Assembly (NCBI GenBank): GCA_930367215.1
Contig: OV884058.1
Coordinates: forward strand, 110,631,802-110,695,801
From: Pollenia angustigena
Lineage: Eukaryota; Arthropoda; Insecta; Diptera; Polleniidae
Length of the DNA: 64,000 nucleotides
Direction of reading: 5' to 3'
The notes below the pieces were generated by a model. The model ran no database searches, had not been told where the DNA came from, and worked only from the letters and a program-made list of their open reading frames with translations. The first letter of the stretch is position 1. Every line of letters begins with the position of its first letter. Of the stretch, positions 11,501 through 22,757 are shown piece by piece. Made by a program: the position numbers and the translations under genes.

Positions 11501-13321
11501 AAAGGAATTTTACAACATGAAAATCAATTAAAATTGTTATTGATAATCTTTCATTCTTGACGTGGCTCGGGCTCGAACCCTGGCCGGCAGGTTACCATGA
11601 CATGTTTCGATCGCAACCACTCGATCTCCTCAGATGGATTTGCCGTCTTACACTCGCAGCCATCGACGACTGCTGACGTCACTAGTCAAACATCAATCCT
11701 TAAACCAAATTGTATTTTAACATTTGGTAGATCGAAATTTGCTTTCCTGAATGATTATCAATTTTAACTGATTTTACATGTTTTTTCCTTTACTTCTGTT
11801 TTTTCGTACTTTCGTCAAGAATTTTTCTTGAAGTCCAAGTACATTTTTTGTTTTTTCACTTTGTCTTTCTCTTTTCTGTTGACCTTTTTCAGCACAACTT
11901 GAAGGACAAATATACACATAGAGCTCGTGCCTTAGCTTTAACAATAATTAGTATTGTGGTTATTTTGTTGAACTATTTATGGTTTTTAATCCAAATTTTT
12001 AATATTTTTAATTAGGCTTAAGTTCATGAAATTTAATTTTTATTAAATTATTTTTGTGAAGAAAGGAATTTTACAACATGAAAATCAATTAAAATTGTTA
12101 TTGATAATCTTTCATTCTTGACGTGGCTCGGGCTCGAACCCTGGCCGGCAGGTTACCATGACATGTTTCGATCGCAACCACTCGATCTCCTCAGATGGAT
12201 TTGCCGTCTTACACTCGCAGCCATCGACGACTGCTGACGTCACTAGTCAAACATCAATCCTTAAACCAAATTGTATTTTAACATTTGGTAGATCGAAATT
12301 TGCTTTCCTGAATGATTATCAATTTTAACTGATTTTACATGTTTTTTCCTTTACTTCTGTTTTTTCGTACTTTCGTCAAGAATTTTTCTTGAAGTCCAAG
12401 TACATTTTTTGTTTTTTCACTTTGTCTTTCTCTTTTCTGTTGACCTTTTTCAGCACAACTTGAAGGACAAATATACACATAGAGCTCGTGCCTTAGCTTT
12501 AACAATAATTAGTATTGTGGTTATTTTGTTGAACTATTTATGGTTTTTAATCCAAATTTTTAATATTTTTAATTAGGCTTAAGTTCATGAAATTTAATTT
12601 TTATTAAATTATTTTTGTGAAGAAAGGAATTTTACAACATGAAAATCAATTAAAATTGTTATTGATAATCTTTCATTCTTGACGTGGCTCGGGCTCGAAC
12701 CCTGGCCGGCAGGTTACCATGACATGTTTCGATCGCAACCACTCGATCTCCTCAGATGGATTTGCCGTCTTACACTCGCAGCCATCGACGACTGCTGACG
12801 TCACTAGTCAAACATCAATCCTTAAACCAAATTGTATTTTAACATTTGGTAGATCGAAATTTGCTTTCCTGAATGATTATCAATTTTAACTGATTTTACA
12901 TGTTTTTTCCTTTACTTCTGTTTTTTCGTACTTTCGTCAAGAATTTTTCTTGAAGTCCAAGTACATTTTTTGTTTTTTCACTTTGTCTTTCTCTTTTCTG
13001 TTGACCTTTTTCAGCACAACTTGAAGGACAAATATACACATAGAGCTCGTGCCTTAGCTTTAACAATAATTAGTATTGTGGTTATTTTGTTGAACTATTT
13101 ATGGTTTTTAATCCAAATTTTTAATATTAATATTTTTAAGAAAAATTCTTGACGAAAGTACGAAAAAACAGAAGTAAAGGAAAAAACATGTAAAATCAGT
13201 TAAAATTGATAATCATTCAGGAAAGCAAATTTCGATCTACCAAATGTTAAAATACAATTTGGTTTAAGGATTGATGTTTGACTAGTGACGTCAGCAGTCG
13301 TCGATGGCTGCGAGTGTAAGA

Positions 13322-13382
13322 CGGCAAATCCATCTGAGGAGATCGAGTGGTTGCGATCGAAACATGTCATGGTAACCTGCCG
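13322..13382 (+). ncRNA. Type I hammerhead ribozyme (sense arm, 9 copies)
   Basis: A self-cleaving RNA motif. Stem I outer CGGCA (13322-13326) pairs with TGCCG (13378-13382). Stem I inner CCAT (13330-13333) pairs with ATGG (13369-13372), leaving an AAT / TAACC internal loop. The core CTGAGGA (13334-13340) fits CUGANGA. Stem II GATCG (13341-13345) pairs with CGATC (13354-13358) around loop AGTGGTTG. GAAA is 13359-13362. Stem III is two pairs (A13362-T13367, C13363-G13366) with loop AT, and C13368 is the cleavage base of a GTC triplet. The very short stem III is a known minimal form, which often works better as a dimer; the CATG palindromes here would favour that. Further copies start at 13883, 14444, 15005, 15566, 16126, 16687, 17248 and 17809. 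Known in satellites, Penelope-like elements and retrozymes. Confidence 0.92.
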
Positions 13383-13392
13383 GCCAGGGTTC

Positions 13393-13403
13393 GAGCCCGA
13401 GCC
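13393..13403 (+). promoter_or_regulatory. Pol III B-box-like motif beside each hammerhead
   Basis: gttcgagcccg, within GGTTCGAGCCC, fits the GWTCRANNC B-box core. It lies about 10 nt 3' of the ribozyme in every monomer. An A-box could be present at about 13304-13315 (tggctgcgagtg), but it fits poorly. Some hammerhead SINEs also carry Pol III promoters. Whether this one is active is inference. Confidence 0.4.
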
Positions 13404-16400
13404 ACGTCAAGAATGAAAGATTATCAATAACAATTTTAATTGATTTTCATGTTGTAAAATTCCTTTCTTCACAAAAATAATTTAATAAAAATTAAATTTC
13501 ATGAACTTAAGCCTAATTAAAAATATTAAAAATTTGGATTAAAAACCATAAATAGTTCAACAAAATAACCACAATACTAATTATTGTTAAAGCTAAGGCA
13601 CGAGCTCTATGTGTATATTTGTCCTTCAAGTTGTGCTGAAAAAGGTCAACAGAAAAGAGAAAGACAAAGTGAAAAAACAAAAAATGTACTTGGACTTCAA
13701 GAAAAATTCTTGACGAAAGTACGAAAAAACAGAAGTAAAGGAAAAAACATGTAAAATCAGTTAAAATTGATAATCATTCAGGAAAGCAAATTTCGATCTA
13801 CCAAATGTTAAAATACAATTTGGTTTAAGGATTGATGTTTGACTAGTGACGTCAGCAGTCGTCGATGGCTGCGAGTGTAAGACGGCAAATCCATCTGAGG
13901 AGATCGAGTGGTTGCGATCGAAACATGTCATGGTAACCTGCCGGCCAGGGTTCGAGCCCGAGCCACGTCAAGAATGAAAGATTATCAATAACAATTTTAA
14001 TTGATTTTCATGTTGTAAAATTCCTTTCTTCACAAAAATAATTTAATAAAAATTAAATTTCATGAACTTAAGCCTAATTAAAAATATTAAAAATTTGGAT
14101 TAAAAACCATAAATAGTTCAACAAAATAACCACAATACTAATTATTGTTAAAGCTAAGGCACGAGCTCTATGTGTATATTTGTCCTTCAAGTTGTGCTGA
14201 AAAAGGTCAACAGAAAAGAGAAAGACAAAGTGAAAAAACAAAAAATGTACTTGGACTTCAAGAAAAATTCTTGACGAAAGTACGAAAAAACAGAAGTAAA
14301 GGAAAAAACATGTAAAATCAGTTAAAATTGATAATCATTCAGGAAAGCAAATTTCGATCTACCAAATGTTAAAATACAATTTGGTTTAAGGATTGATGTT
14401 TGACTAGTGACGTCAGCAGTCGTCGATGGCTGCGAGTGTAAGACGGCAAATCCATCTGAGGAGATCGAGTGGTTGCGATCGAAACATGTCATGGTAACCT
14501 GCCGGCCAGGGTTCGAGCCCGAGCCACGTCAAGAATGAAAGATTATCAATAACAATTTTAATTGATTTTCATGTTGTAAAATTCCTTTCTTCACAAAAAT
14601 AATTTAATAAAAATTAAATTTCATGAACTTAAGCCTAATTAAAAATATTAAAAATTTGGATTAAAAACCATAAATAGTTCAACAAAATAACCACAATACT
14701 AATTATTGTTAAAGCTAAGGCACGAGCTCTATGTGTATATTTGTCCTTCAAGTTGTGCTGAAAAAGGTCAACAGAAAAGAGAAAGACAAAGTGAAAAAAC
14801 AAAAAATGTACTTGGACTTCAAGAAAAATTCTTGACGAAAGTACGAAAAAACAGAAGTAAAGGAAAAAACATGTAAAATCAGTTAAAATTGATAATCATT
14901 CAGGAAAGCAAATTTCGATCTACCAAATGTTAAAATACAATTTGGTTTAAGGATTGATGTTTGACTAGTGACGTCAGCAGTCGTCGATGGCTGCGAGTGT
15001 AAGACGGCAAATCCATCTGAGGAGATCGAGTGGTTGCGATCGAAACATGTCATGGTAACCTGCCGGCCAGGGTTCGAGCCCGAGCCACGTCAAGAATGAA
15101 AGATTATCAATAACAATTTTAATTGATTTTCATGTTGTAAAATTCCTTTCTTCACAAAAATAATTTAATAAAAATTAAATTTCATGAACTTAAGCCTAAT
15201 TAAAAATATTAAAAATTTGGATTAAAAACCATAAATAGTTCAACAAAATAACCACAATACTAATTATTGTTAAAACTAAGGCACGAGCTCTATGTGTATA
15301 TTTGTCCTTCAAGTTGTGCTGAAAAAGGTCAACAGAAAAGAGAAAGACAAAGTGAAAAAACAAAAAATGTACTTGGACTTCAAGAAAAATTCTTGACGAA
15401 AGTACGAAAAAACAGAAGTAAAGGAAAAAACATGTAAAATCAGTTAAAATTGATAATCATTCAGGAAAGCAAATTTCGATCTACCAAATGTTAAAATACA
15501 ATTTGGTTTAAGGATTGATGTTTGACTAGTGACGTCAGCAGTCGTCGATGGCTGCGAGTGTAAGACGGCAAATCCATCTGAGGAGATCGAGTGGTTGCGA
15601 TCGAAACATGTCATGGTAACCTGCCGGCCAGGGTTCGAGCCCGAGCCACGTCAAGAATGAAAGATTATCAATAACAATTTTAATTGATTTTCATGTTGTA
15701 AAATTCCTTTCTTCACAAAAATAATTTATTAAAAATTAAATTTCATGAACTTAAGCCTAATTAAAAATATTAAAAATTTGGATTAAAAACCATAAATAGT
15801 TCAACAAATAACCACAATACTAATTATTGTTAAAGCTAAGGCACGAGCTCTATGTGTATATTTGTCCTTCAAGTTGTGCTGAAAAAGGTCAACAGAAAAG
15901 AGAAAGACAAAGTGAAAAAACAAAAAATGTACTTGGACTTCAAGAAAAATTCTTGACGAAAGTACGAAAAAACAGAAGTAAAGGAAAAAACATGTAAAAT
16001 CAGTTAAAATTGATAATCATTCAGGAAAGCAAATTTCGATCTACCAAATGTTAAAATACAATTTGGTTTAAGGATTGATGTTTGACTAGTGACGTCAGCA
16101 GTCGTCGATGGCTGCGAGTGTAAGACGGCAAATCCATCTGAGGAGATCGAGTGGTTGCGATCGAAACATGTCATGGTAACCTGCCGGCCAGGGTTCGAGC
16201 CCGAGCCACGTCAAGAATGAAAGATTATCAATAACAATTTTAATTGATTTTCATGTTGTAAAATTCCTTTCTTCACAAAAATAATTTAATAAAAATTAAA
16301 TTTCATGAACTTAAGCCTAATTAAAAATATTAAAAATTTGGATTAAAAACCATAAATAGTTCAACAAAATAACCACAATACTAATTATTGTTAAAGCTAA

Positions 16401-18071
16401 GGCACGAGCTCTATGTGTATATTTGTCCTTCAAGTTGTGCTGAAAAAGGTCAACAGAAAAGAGAAAGACAAAGTGAAAAAACAAAAAATGTACTTGGACT
16501 TCAAGAAAAATTCTTGACGAAAGTACGAAAAAACAGAAGTAAAGGAAAAAACATGTAAAATCAGTTAAAATTGATAATCATTCAGGAAAGCAAATTTCGA
16601 TCTACCAAATGTTAAAATACAATTTGGTTTAAGGATTGATGTTTGACTAGTGACGTCAGCAGTCGTCGATGGCTGCGAGTGTAAGACGGCAAATCCATCT
16701 GAGGAGATCGAGTGGTTGCGATCGAAACATGTCATGGTAACCTGCCGGCCAGGGTTCGAGCCCGAGCCACGTCAAGAATGAAAGATTATCAATAACAATT
16801 TTAATTGATTTTCATGTTGTAAAATTCCTTTCTTCACAAAAATAATTTAATAAAAATTAAATTTCATGAACTTAAGCCTAATTAAAAATATTAAAAATTT
16901 GGATTAAAAACCATAAATAGTTCAACAAAATAACCACAATACTAATTATTGTTAAAGCTAAGGCACGAGCTCTATGTGTATATTTGTCCTTCAAGTTGTG
17001 CTGAAAAAGGTCAACAGAAAAGAGAAAGACAAAGTGAAAAAACAAAAAATGTACTTGGACTTCAAGAAAAATTCTTGACGAAAGTACGAAAAAACAGAAG
17101 TAAAGGAAAAAACATGTAAAATCAGTTAAAATTGATAATCATTCAGGAAAGCAAATTTCGATCTACCAAATGTTAAAATACAATTTGGTTTAAGGATTGA
17201 TGTTTGACTAGTGACGTCAGCAGTCGTCGATGGCTGCGAGTGTAAGACGGCAAATCCATCTGAGGAGATCGAGTGGTTGCGATCGAAACATGTCATGGTA
17301 ACCTGCCGGCCAGGGTTCGAGCCCGAGCCACGTCAAGAATGAAAGATTATCAATAACAATTTTAATTGATTTTCATGTTGTAAAATTCCTTTCTTCACAA
17401 AAATAATTTAATAAAAATTAAATTTCATGAACTTAAGCCTAATTAAAAATATTAAAAATTTGGATTAAAAACCATAAATAGTTCAACAAAATAACCACAA
17501 TACTAATTATTGTTAAAGCTAAGGCACGAGCTCTATGTGTATATTTGTCCTTCAAGTTGTGCTGAAAAAGGTCAACAGAAAAGAGAAAGACAAAGTGAAA
17601 AAACAAAAAATGTACTTGGACTTCAAGAAAAATTCTTGACGAAAGTACGAAAAAACAGAAGTAAAGGAAAAAACATGTAAAATCAGTTAAAATTGATAAT
17701 CATTCAGGAAAGCAAATTTCGATCTACCAAATGTTAAAATACAATTTGGTTTAAGGATTGATGTTTGACTAGTGACGTCAGCAGTCGTCGATGGCTGCGA
17801 GTGTAAGACGGCAAATCCATCTGAGGAGATCGAGTGGTTGCGATCGAAACATGTCATGGTAACCTGCCGGCCAGGGTTCGAGCCCGAGCCACGTCAAGAA
17901 TGAAAGATTATCAATAACAATTTTAATTGATTTTCATGTTGTAAAATTCCTTTCTTCACAAAAATAATTTAATAAAAATTAAATTTCATGAACTTAAGCC
18001 TAATTAAAAATATTAAAAATTTGGATTAAAAACCATAAATAGTTCAACAAAATAACCACAATACTAATTAT

Positions 18072-18375
18072 AGCTATAGGAAAGTTTAAAAAAAATCACA
18101 TAAAATTCAGAAAAATGCATGAAATCTTTATTTGAATCGATAGTACGGTCCATATAATTTAATGTTTAAAGATTATTTCATGCAAATGTTGACCGTGACT
18201 GCGCCTCAAATGGTCTATCCGCTTAGCCCAATTAAGTCATGAATAAATGCTTCAATGTTGTCTTCCAATGCGTCAATTGAAGCGGGCATGTGTGTATAGA
18301 CATGCGCTTTAACATAGCCCCACAAAAAATAGTCGAAAGGCGTTAAATCGAGTGGTTTATTGTTGTTAATGTTAA
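18072..18375 (-). pseudogene. mariner-like transposase C-terminal relic
   Basis: The minus-strand frame over 18215-18360 reads LDLTPFDYFLWGYVKAHVYT and then a typical tail (PASIDALEDNIEAFI). This is the conserved segment after the catalytic region of Tc1/mariner-family transposases. The noncoding tail down to 18087 (tttaaaaaaaatcac...) joins the terminus at 6661-6692 across the array. The 5' part of the element, including the catalytic aspartates, is missing beyond about 18375. This is the host into which the hammerhead array inserted. Confidence 0.8.
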
Positions 18376-18675
18376 CAAAGCGTCTCATCGAGTGGATAAT
18401 TAATACTTGAATGCAAAAGTATAAGAATGTGTGCCTTTTGAATTTGCACAAGTGTGTTATATTGCGTGCGCAACAAAAAAGCAAACAAAGCACTTTCAAT
18501 AAAAAACGAATCCATGCAAAAATCAAATGTGTACGAAGCGATGTAAAATTTAATCACGTTGAACTTTGTTTTGCAGGCAAAGAGTGAATGTAAATTTGAG
18601 CGTATGAATAAATCAAGAAAAATTGTGATTTTGCTGTTCTCTGATACTGACTAATGTTGATTGTTTACCCCGGGT
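18376..18675. other. Unclassified, no gene recognised
   Basis: AT-rich DNA, interrupted in all frames. A segment around 18500-18600 (ttgcaggcaaagagtg) looks repetitive but I could not assign it. Confidence 0.3.
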
Positions 18676-18983
18676 CTCCACGTAGCAAATTTATTTCGGC
18701 AAACGTCAAATTTTATTGCTCAGTGAAATTTGCGACGTAAAGACCGCATATTGCCATGAGTGGCAATCAATTTCGCAATGGTTGCTCTTATGATTGCTTG
18801 AGCAATTATTGCTTAGCGATCAGCTGTAAAATCAGTTGTCATTTATCTGACATTTCATTTCTCTGTACGTTTGTTTACGGTAAAGCAATTTCACTTGTTA
18901 TCCAGCAATTTAATCAGCAATTAGGGCCATTGTTCTGCCGACGTTTTTGCTTGTGCTTAGCAATAAAAATTGCTACGTGGTGT
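18676..18983. mobile_element. Candidate MITE (CCACGTAGCAA termini)
   Basis: tccacgtagcaaattta near 18676 faces aaattgctacgtgg near 18968-18981 as an imperfect terminal inverted repeat about 300 bp apart. No clean target-site duplication was found, so the limits are approximate. Confidence 0.5.
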
Positions 18984-19194
18984 TAAAATACGTAGTGGCG
19001 ATGTCTTACATTTTTTTTCATTTATAATAAAAAATGTCAATGATAAAGTATGAAAGTGACATAAGACTTTCAATGAGTTTGCATTTCTTCAGCAGAAAAT
19101 GTGGCAGCTTCAAATACTTTAAGTTTACTTGGTAAAGTTAATATTTTAAGATCTCTCTTAACTTTGTTTGGGTTTATTCTACAATTACCATTAA

Positions 19195-19413
19195 GGCCCG
19201 TTTGCACAACTAACCGATAGCTAAAGGTAGCATTTTATCGGCCGTGTAAAAAGTGTTCCATTGTTACAACTTTATTTTAACCTACCAGGTAGGATGAACC
19301 TTAATCTACGTTATCGTTCACTTTAGGTTAAAGTTAAGTTTTAATAATGGAACACTTTTTATAAGGCCGTTTAAAGTCTACTTTTAGCTATCGGTAAGTT
19401 GTGAAAACGGGCC
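19195..19413. mobile_element. MITE with TAA TSD (GGCCCGTTTNCACAACT termini)
   Basis: A 219-bp element whose ends GGCCCGTTTGCACAACT and (reverse) GGCCCGTTTTCACAACT extend as about 37-bp inverted repeats, flanked by TAA (19192-19194 and 19414-19416). A second internal inverted repeat (aaaaagtgttccatt / aatggaacacttttt) makes nearly the whole element fold back. The 3-bp TWA target fits PIF/Harbinger-type MITEs. Confidence 0.8.
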
Positions 19414-19416
19414 TAA

Positions 19417-20762
19417 TCCCAATAAAGCCTCATGAATATTATCTCTAATTAACATAGAATAAGTTTTTCTCGTACTAGATTTAGCTCCATTTTGCCATGT
19501 TCTTTCAATGATCTGTCATATCGTGATCCTATTAAGCCTGAGGTATTACTTTCTCTTATATGCTTAGAAAGAACTATAAGGACTTTCAGGACATGTAAGC
19601 ACACCTCTGAAAATATGTTACCAAAAATAAAAAATAAGCGAGATGATCCATTTATAAATTACAGATTTATTAATTTAAAAATCTTTTTCAATTTTGGTTT
19701 ATTTAATTTGTTTATAAAAAAATATTAACTATAAACAGCAGCCATTTTTTTATTTACAACTTAAATTTTTTGACAATATTTAGTACGTACGGGGGTACAA
19801 AAGCGTTGTTTCCCCCATTTCCCACACTTTCTATTTTCTTTATTTTTTTTTTTGTTATTTTAAACGCCATTTAATGTGTTGCTTGGTGCTAAAAGCATTT
19901 TCCTTTCGTTTGCTGTTGATGCTGCTGCCGGTTCTTGCGTTGCTTTGGACGAAAAAAAAAATCGTGAAAAATTAAGAAATTGCTGTTGTTTCTGTTTTTG
20001 ATTGTCTTCAATTGCAGATGGCTTCGAGGGCGTTTTGTTTAAATAACGACTTGTCCTACGACAGTTTAATATTTTTTTCTCATCTAATTTTTTATGTTTT
20101 CTTCCATATATTTTTGTTTTTTTTTCTTGCTTCCACTAAAATAAGTAGAGAATACCAAATTATATAAAAGAAAATGAAAAAAAAGAAAAAGACAATTTTA
20201 AGAATCACTCAGACTTATTATATGTGCGGATAAAAATTCATGTTGCCAGACTGAGAAATAGTTAATTGAATTTAAAATATGTTTATTCATAAAGAAGTTG
20301 CAAATAAGGTAAATTTACAAATATGCACTATACGGGTTTCTTACATAATATATGTACATATGTATATGCATACATACGTCAGTCTTGTCTTGCGGAATTG
20401 AAAAGAGTATCGAGAAGGGGCAAGAATATGTATTTAGTTTCTTTTTAAGACAAAAAACTCGAATGTGGCATCAGAGCACCTGAATCAGAATTTTGTCTAA
20501 AGGCCCAACCACAATGTGGTTAAGTTGGCAAACCATATTGAGCTTAAGGAAACTTTTTGCTAAGTTTAATGAAACTGTCATTTGCTTAAGCAAGGTGCGA
20601 ATCTAATCGCACATTCCGTACGGAATCAAATGTTTTTTTGTTTTTGTTTTCTTAAATACATTTAAGAGACTTATTGTTAATTTTTGACAGTAGGTTAAGC
20701 ATGGCTATGAATATTATGGTTGAGTCTTAAGACGTTTCTTTTTATCAAGGATTTTAGAACAA
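19417..20762. other. AT-rich stretch, no gene recognised
   Basis: Poly(T) and poly(A) tracts dominate 19830-20200. The open frame at 19492-19728 shows no recognisable motif. Around 20500-20600 short aagcttaag/cttaagc palindromes suggest another degraded element. Confidence 0.35.
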
Positions 20763-21192
20763 TTAGTGCTGGGATACTATCGATAGTTCAGATTTCACTA
20801 TTGATATTACTATCGACTGAATGTTTGTACTTGAGTACGAAAACTTTAACAAGTTTTTTATAAGACTACAGGTCGTAGTTTTTATTACATTATTGAAAGT
20901 ACATAGTTTTATATATTTTTTTAATAAGACGTCCCTATGTACGCAAGTTATTTTAGATGAGAGTTTTCGAAAAATTGTGCTGGTGTCAGTTAAAAATTTT
21001 TTTTAAACTATTACATGTTTATAACAACTTAAATAAATTTCAATAACTGAATAAAACAACGAAAGCCCGATTTAGAACTTAATTATATTTGCTATAAACA
21101 TATGTACATATAATGCACCTACATATGTATGTAGGTTCAAATAAAATACCAACCTAAATATTTATTTGAAAAGAATCGGTCTAGATGACTTA

Positions 21193-21595
21193 TGCCCAAT
21201 TTTCAGGATAGTATTTAAATCATTCTTAAGATAATTTTCATAACAAACTTAAATCGTATTTAAAACAGATTGGTTTTTTGAGTTTTATTTGAAAAGTCTT
21301 ATTTAATTAAGATAAAAGTATGGTAGCACTACTAAATACAAAAAAAAAAAAAAATATAAAAAAGTGTATTTATTTACAAGGTGGTCTGAAAAAACAGCTG
21401 ACTGTTATTGCTTTGCCTGTTGTTGTGATATTGAGGCCACCTTGCTAAAATATTACAATGGAAACTTAAGTTGAAATTAAGTGTACCACATCGGTGACTT
21501 AAGTTTCACTTAAGTTTTTAGTGAAGAAGAAAATTTTGTATTTAAAACGATTTTAAAAATAAACGTGTTTTAATATCAATCCTGAAAATTGGCCA
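21193..21595. mobile_element. MITE with TTA TSD (TGSCCAATTTTCAGGAT termini)
   Basis: A 403-bp element, TGCCCAATTTTCAGGATA facing ATCCTGAAAATTGGCCA-type end, flanked by TTA (21190-21192 and 21596-21598). It interrupts the hAT copy and is absent from the homologous hAT element at 49133-50153. It carries several cttaag/acttaagtt palindromes. Confidence 0.75.
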
Positions 21596-21822
21596 TTATA
21601 CTCTAATGATCGTTCATTGTATTGCCTTATGCTCGCAAATTCATTTGCATTTACAACATTACAAAAACATTCGACATTTCAGTCCCTATTTAAACTTATA
21701 CAAATTTTAACATAAGGGCCTCTAATAAGTAGTAAAAAAGCACAGCTGAGCTATCAATAACGCCAGCTATTCTTCTCTTTTGTGTACATCACTCTAATTC
21801 AGCGCGAATCAACTGCGAGTAA

Positions 21823-22299
21823 TACCATGTTCACACGGACAGCAATATTCGTGTTTCGCTCTCTTATTCCTGTTTCGCGCCCCAAACATGACTGAAACGA
21901 CTTGTTTCCCCATACAAAATTTTGTGAGCGAAACAGGTCGTTTCATTTTGAAACAGGCTGCGAAACAGGAAAAATGTACTATCATCTCTAATTTTGATAA
22001 CAATTATCGTTAGTTTATCTGAACTAGCTCTCAAAAAAATCAAAACAAAATAAAATACAAAATAAAAATTGATGTTTAATAAAATAAAGTGATAATTATC
22101 AAATAATAATATTAATAAAAGTATTAAATAATATATTTTTAATATTTAATTACTTTTTTATCTGTTTTAAATAAAATCACACTAACAACACAAAAAAAAA
22201 TGTCAAAATGAAACCAGAATGAATCGTATGAACAGCATGTTTGACAATCTAGTTTCAGAGAGCGAAACGAGTGGTTTTTGCCGTCGTATGAACATAGCA
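21823..22299. mobile_element. MITE with TAA TSD (TACCATGTTCACACGG termini)
   Basis: A 477-bp element: TACCATGTTCACACGGAC faces CCGTCGTATGAACATAGCA, flanked by TAA (21820-21822 and 22300-22302). Internal gaaacagg/cgaaac motifs recur in both orientations. It lies inside the hAT copy 20763-22360. Confidence 0.75.
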
Positions 22300-22604
22300 T
22301 AAACTTGCTACGAAAACTGTGATTATGTATATCTGGCATCCCTCCAAACAATTGGCAGAGAAATTTTCGATTATCAACGAAATGAACTACATCGCCACGT
22401 TTGGTTGTTAAACAGTAAATTTTGCGGAATTAAGCATCAACAAAATATGTACGTTAGAATCGAATAAAGAGTTCTAAAATTATACTTTTTCGTCATATAA
22501 AAAAATTTGTTTAGATAATTGTAACAGTTATTAAATTGCAACAACAGCAAAAATGACCATTGCCCATGTAATATTGGCTTCTTCGCAGTTAAAAAGTGAA
22601 TACC

Positions 22605-22757
22605 ATATACACGGCATGTAAAAAGCCACATGCGCATGTGCTTCTGACGTAATTTTGTCGTTATAACACAACATGAGCTGGCTATTGTGGCTTTGTAGTG
22701 ACGTCAAAATTACATCAGAACGACATGTGCATGTGGCTTTTTACATTCCGTGTACTA
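22605..22757. mobile_element. Small foldback MITE (about 150 bp)
   Basis: tacacggcatgtaaaaagcc near 22608 is the imperfect reverse complement of ggctttttacattccgtgta near 22735-22754, and the match continues for about 50 bp on each side. Both arms hold gacgt/tgacgtcaaaatta. The target-site duplication is unclear. Confidence 0.75.

Larger units (their letters stand above)
6693..13137 (-). repeat. 561-bp hammerhead tandem array, antisense arm (about 9 monomers)
   Basis: Head-to-tail monomers with an exact 561-bp period; the marker aacaataattag starts at 8574, 9135, 9696, 10257, 10818, 11379, 11940, 12501 and 13062. Monomers are essentially identical to each other. The ribozyme sense strand here is minus. 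The first monomer is interrupted by the foldback element at 7143-8538; subtracting it and its 9-bp duplication restores the 561-bp spacing. Each monomer also has a perfect CRE-like palindrome TGACGTCA and, on the minus strand just 3' of the ribozyme, a Pol III B-box-like GGTTCGAGCCC. The inner end breaks in ttaatattaatattttta, where the orientation reverses. Confidence 0.95.
13137..18071 (+). repeat. 561-bp hammerhead tandem array, sense arm (about 9 monomers)
   Basis: Head-to-tail monomers in opposite orientation to the preceding arm. The marker agctaaggc starts at 13591, 14152, 14713, (15274, mutated), 15834, 16395, 16956 and 17517. Private differences show it is not a mere mirror of the other arm: g-to-a at 15275, a-to-t at 15729, and one A lost near 15805-15808. 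The right end, ccacaatactaatt, is the same 3' terminus seen in the copies ending at 46519 and (reverse) 1232. The block as a whole is flanked by agctataggaaagtt. Confidence 0.95.
20763..22360 (-). mobile_element. hAT-like element, second copy, with two nested MITEs
   Basis: Starts TAGTGCTGGGATACTATCGA and aligns, in reverse orientation, with successive parts of the element at 49133-50153: the tatcgactgaatgtttgtac segment, the degraded transposase 3' region (about 20830-20990), the 'atttcagtccctat' segment (about 21675-21695), and 'ttcagcgcgaat' (about 21797). Two MITEs (21193-21595 and 21823-22299) interrupt it. The far terminus was not found, so the right limit is approximate. Confidence 0.7.

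Noticed and set aside
6693..18071. CRISPR array or centromeric satellite
   Set aside because: Repeats are 561 bp with no spacers, so it is not CRISPR. Flanking target-site duplications and dispersed copies argue for an inserted element rather than a centromere.
6693..18071. Pure assembly artefact (hairpin read)
   Set aside because: Private differences in the sense arm (15275, 15729, deletion near 15806), unequal outer phases and the 15-nt duplication argue against it. It cannot be excluded without reads.
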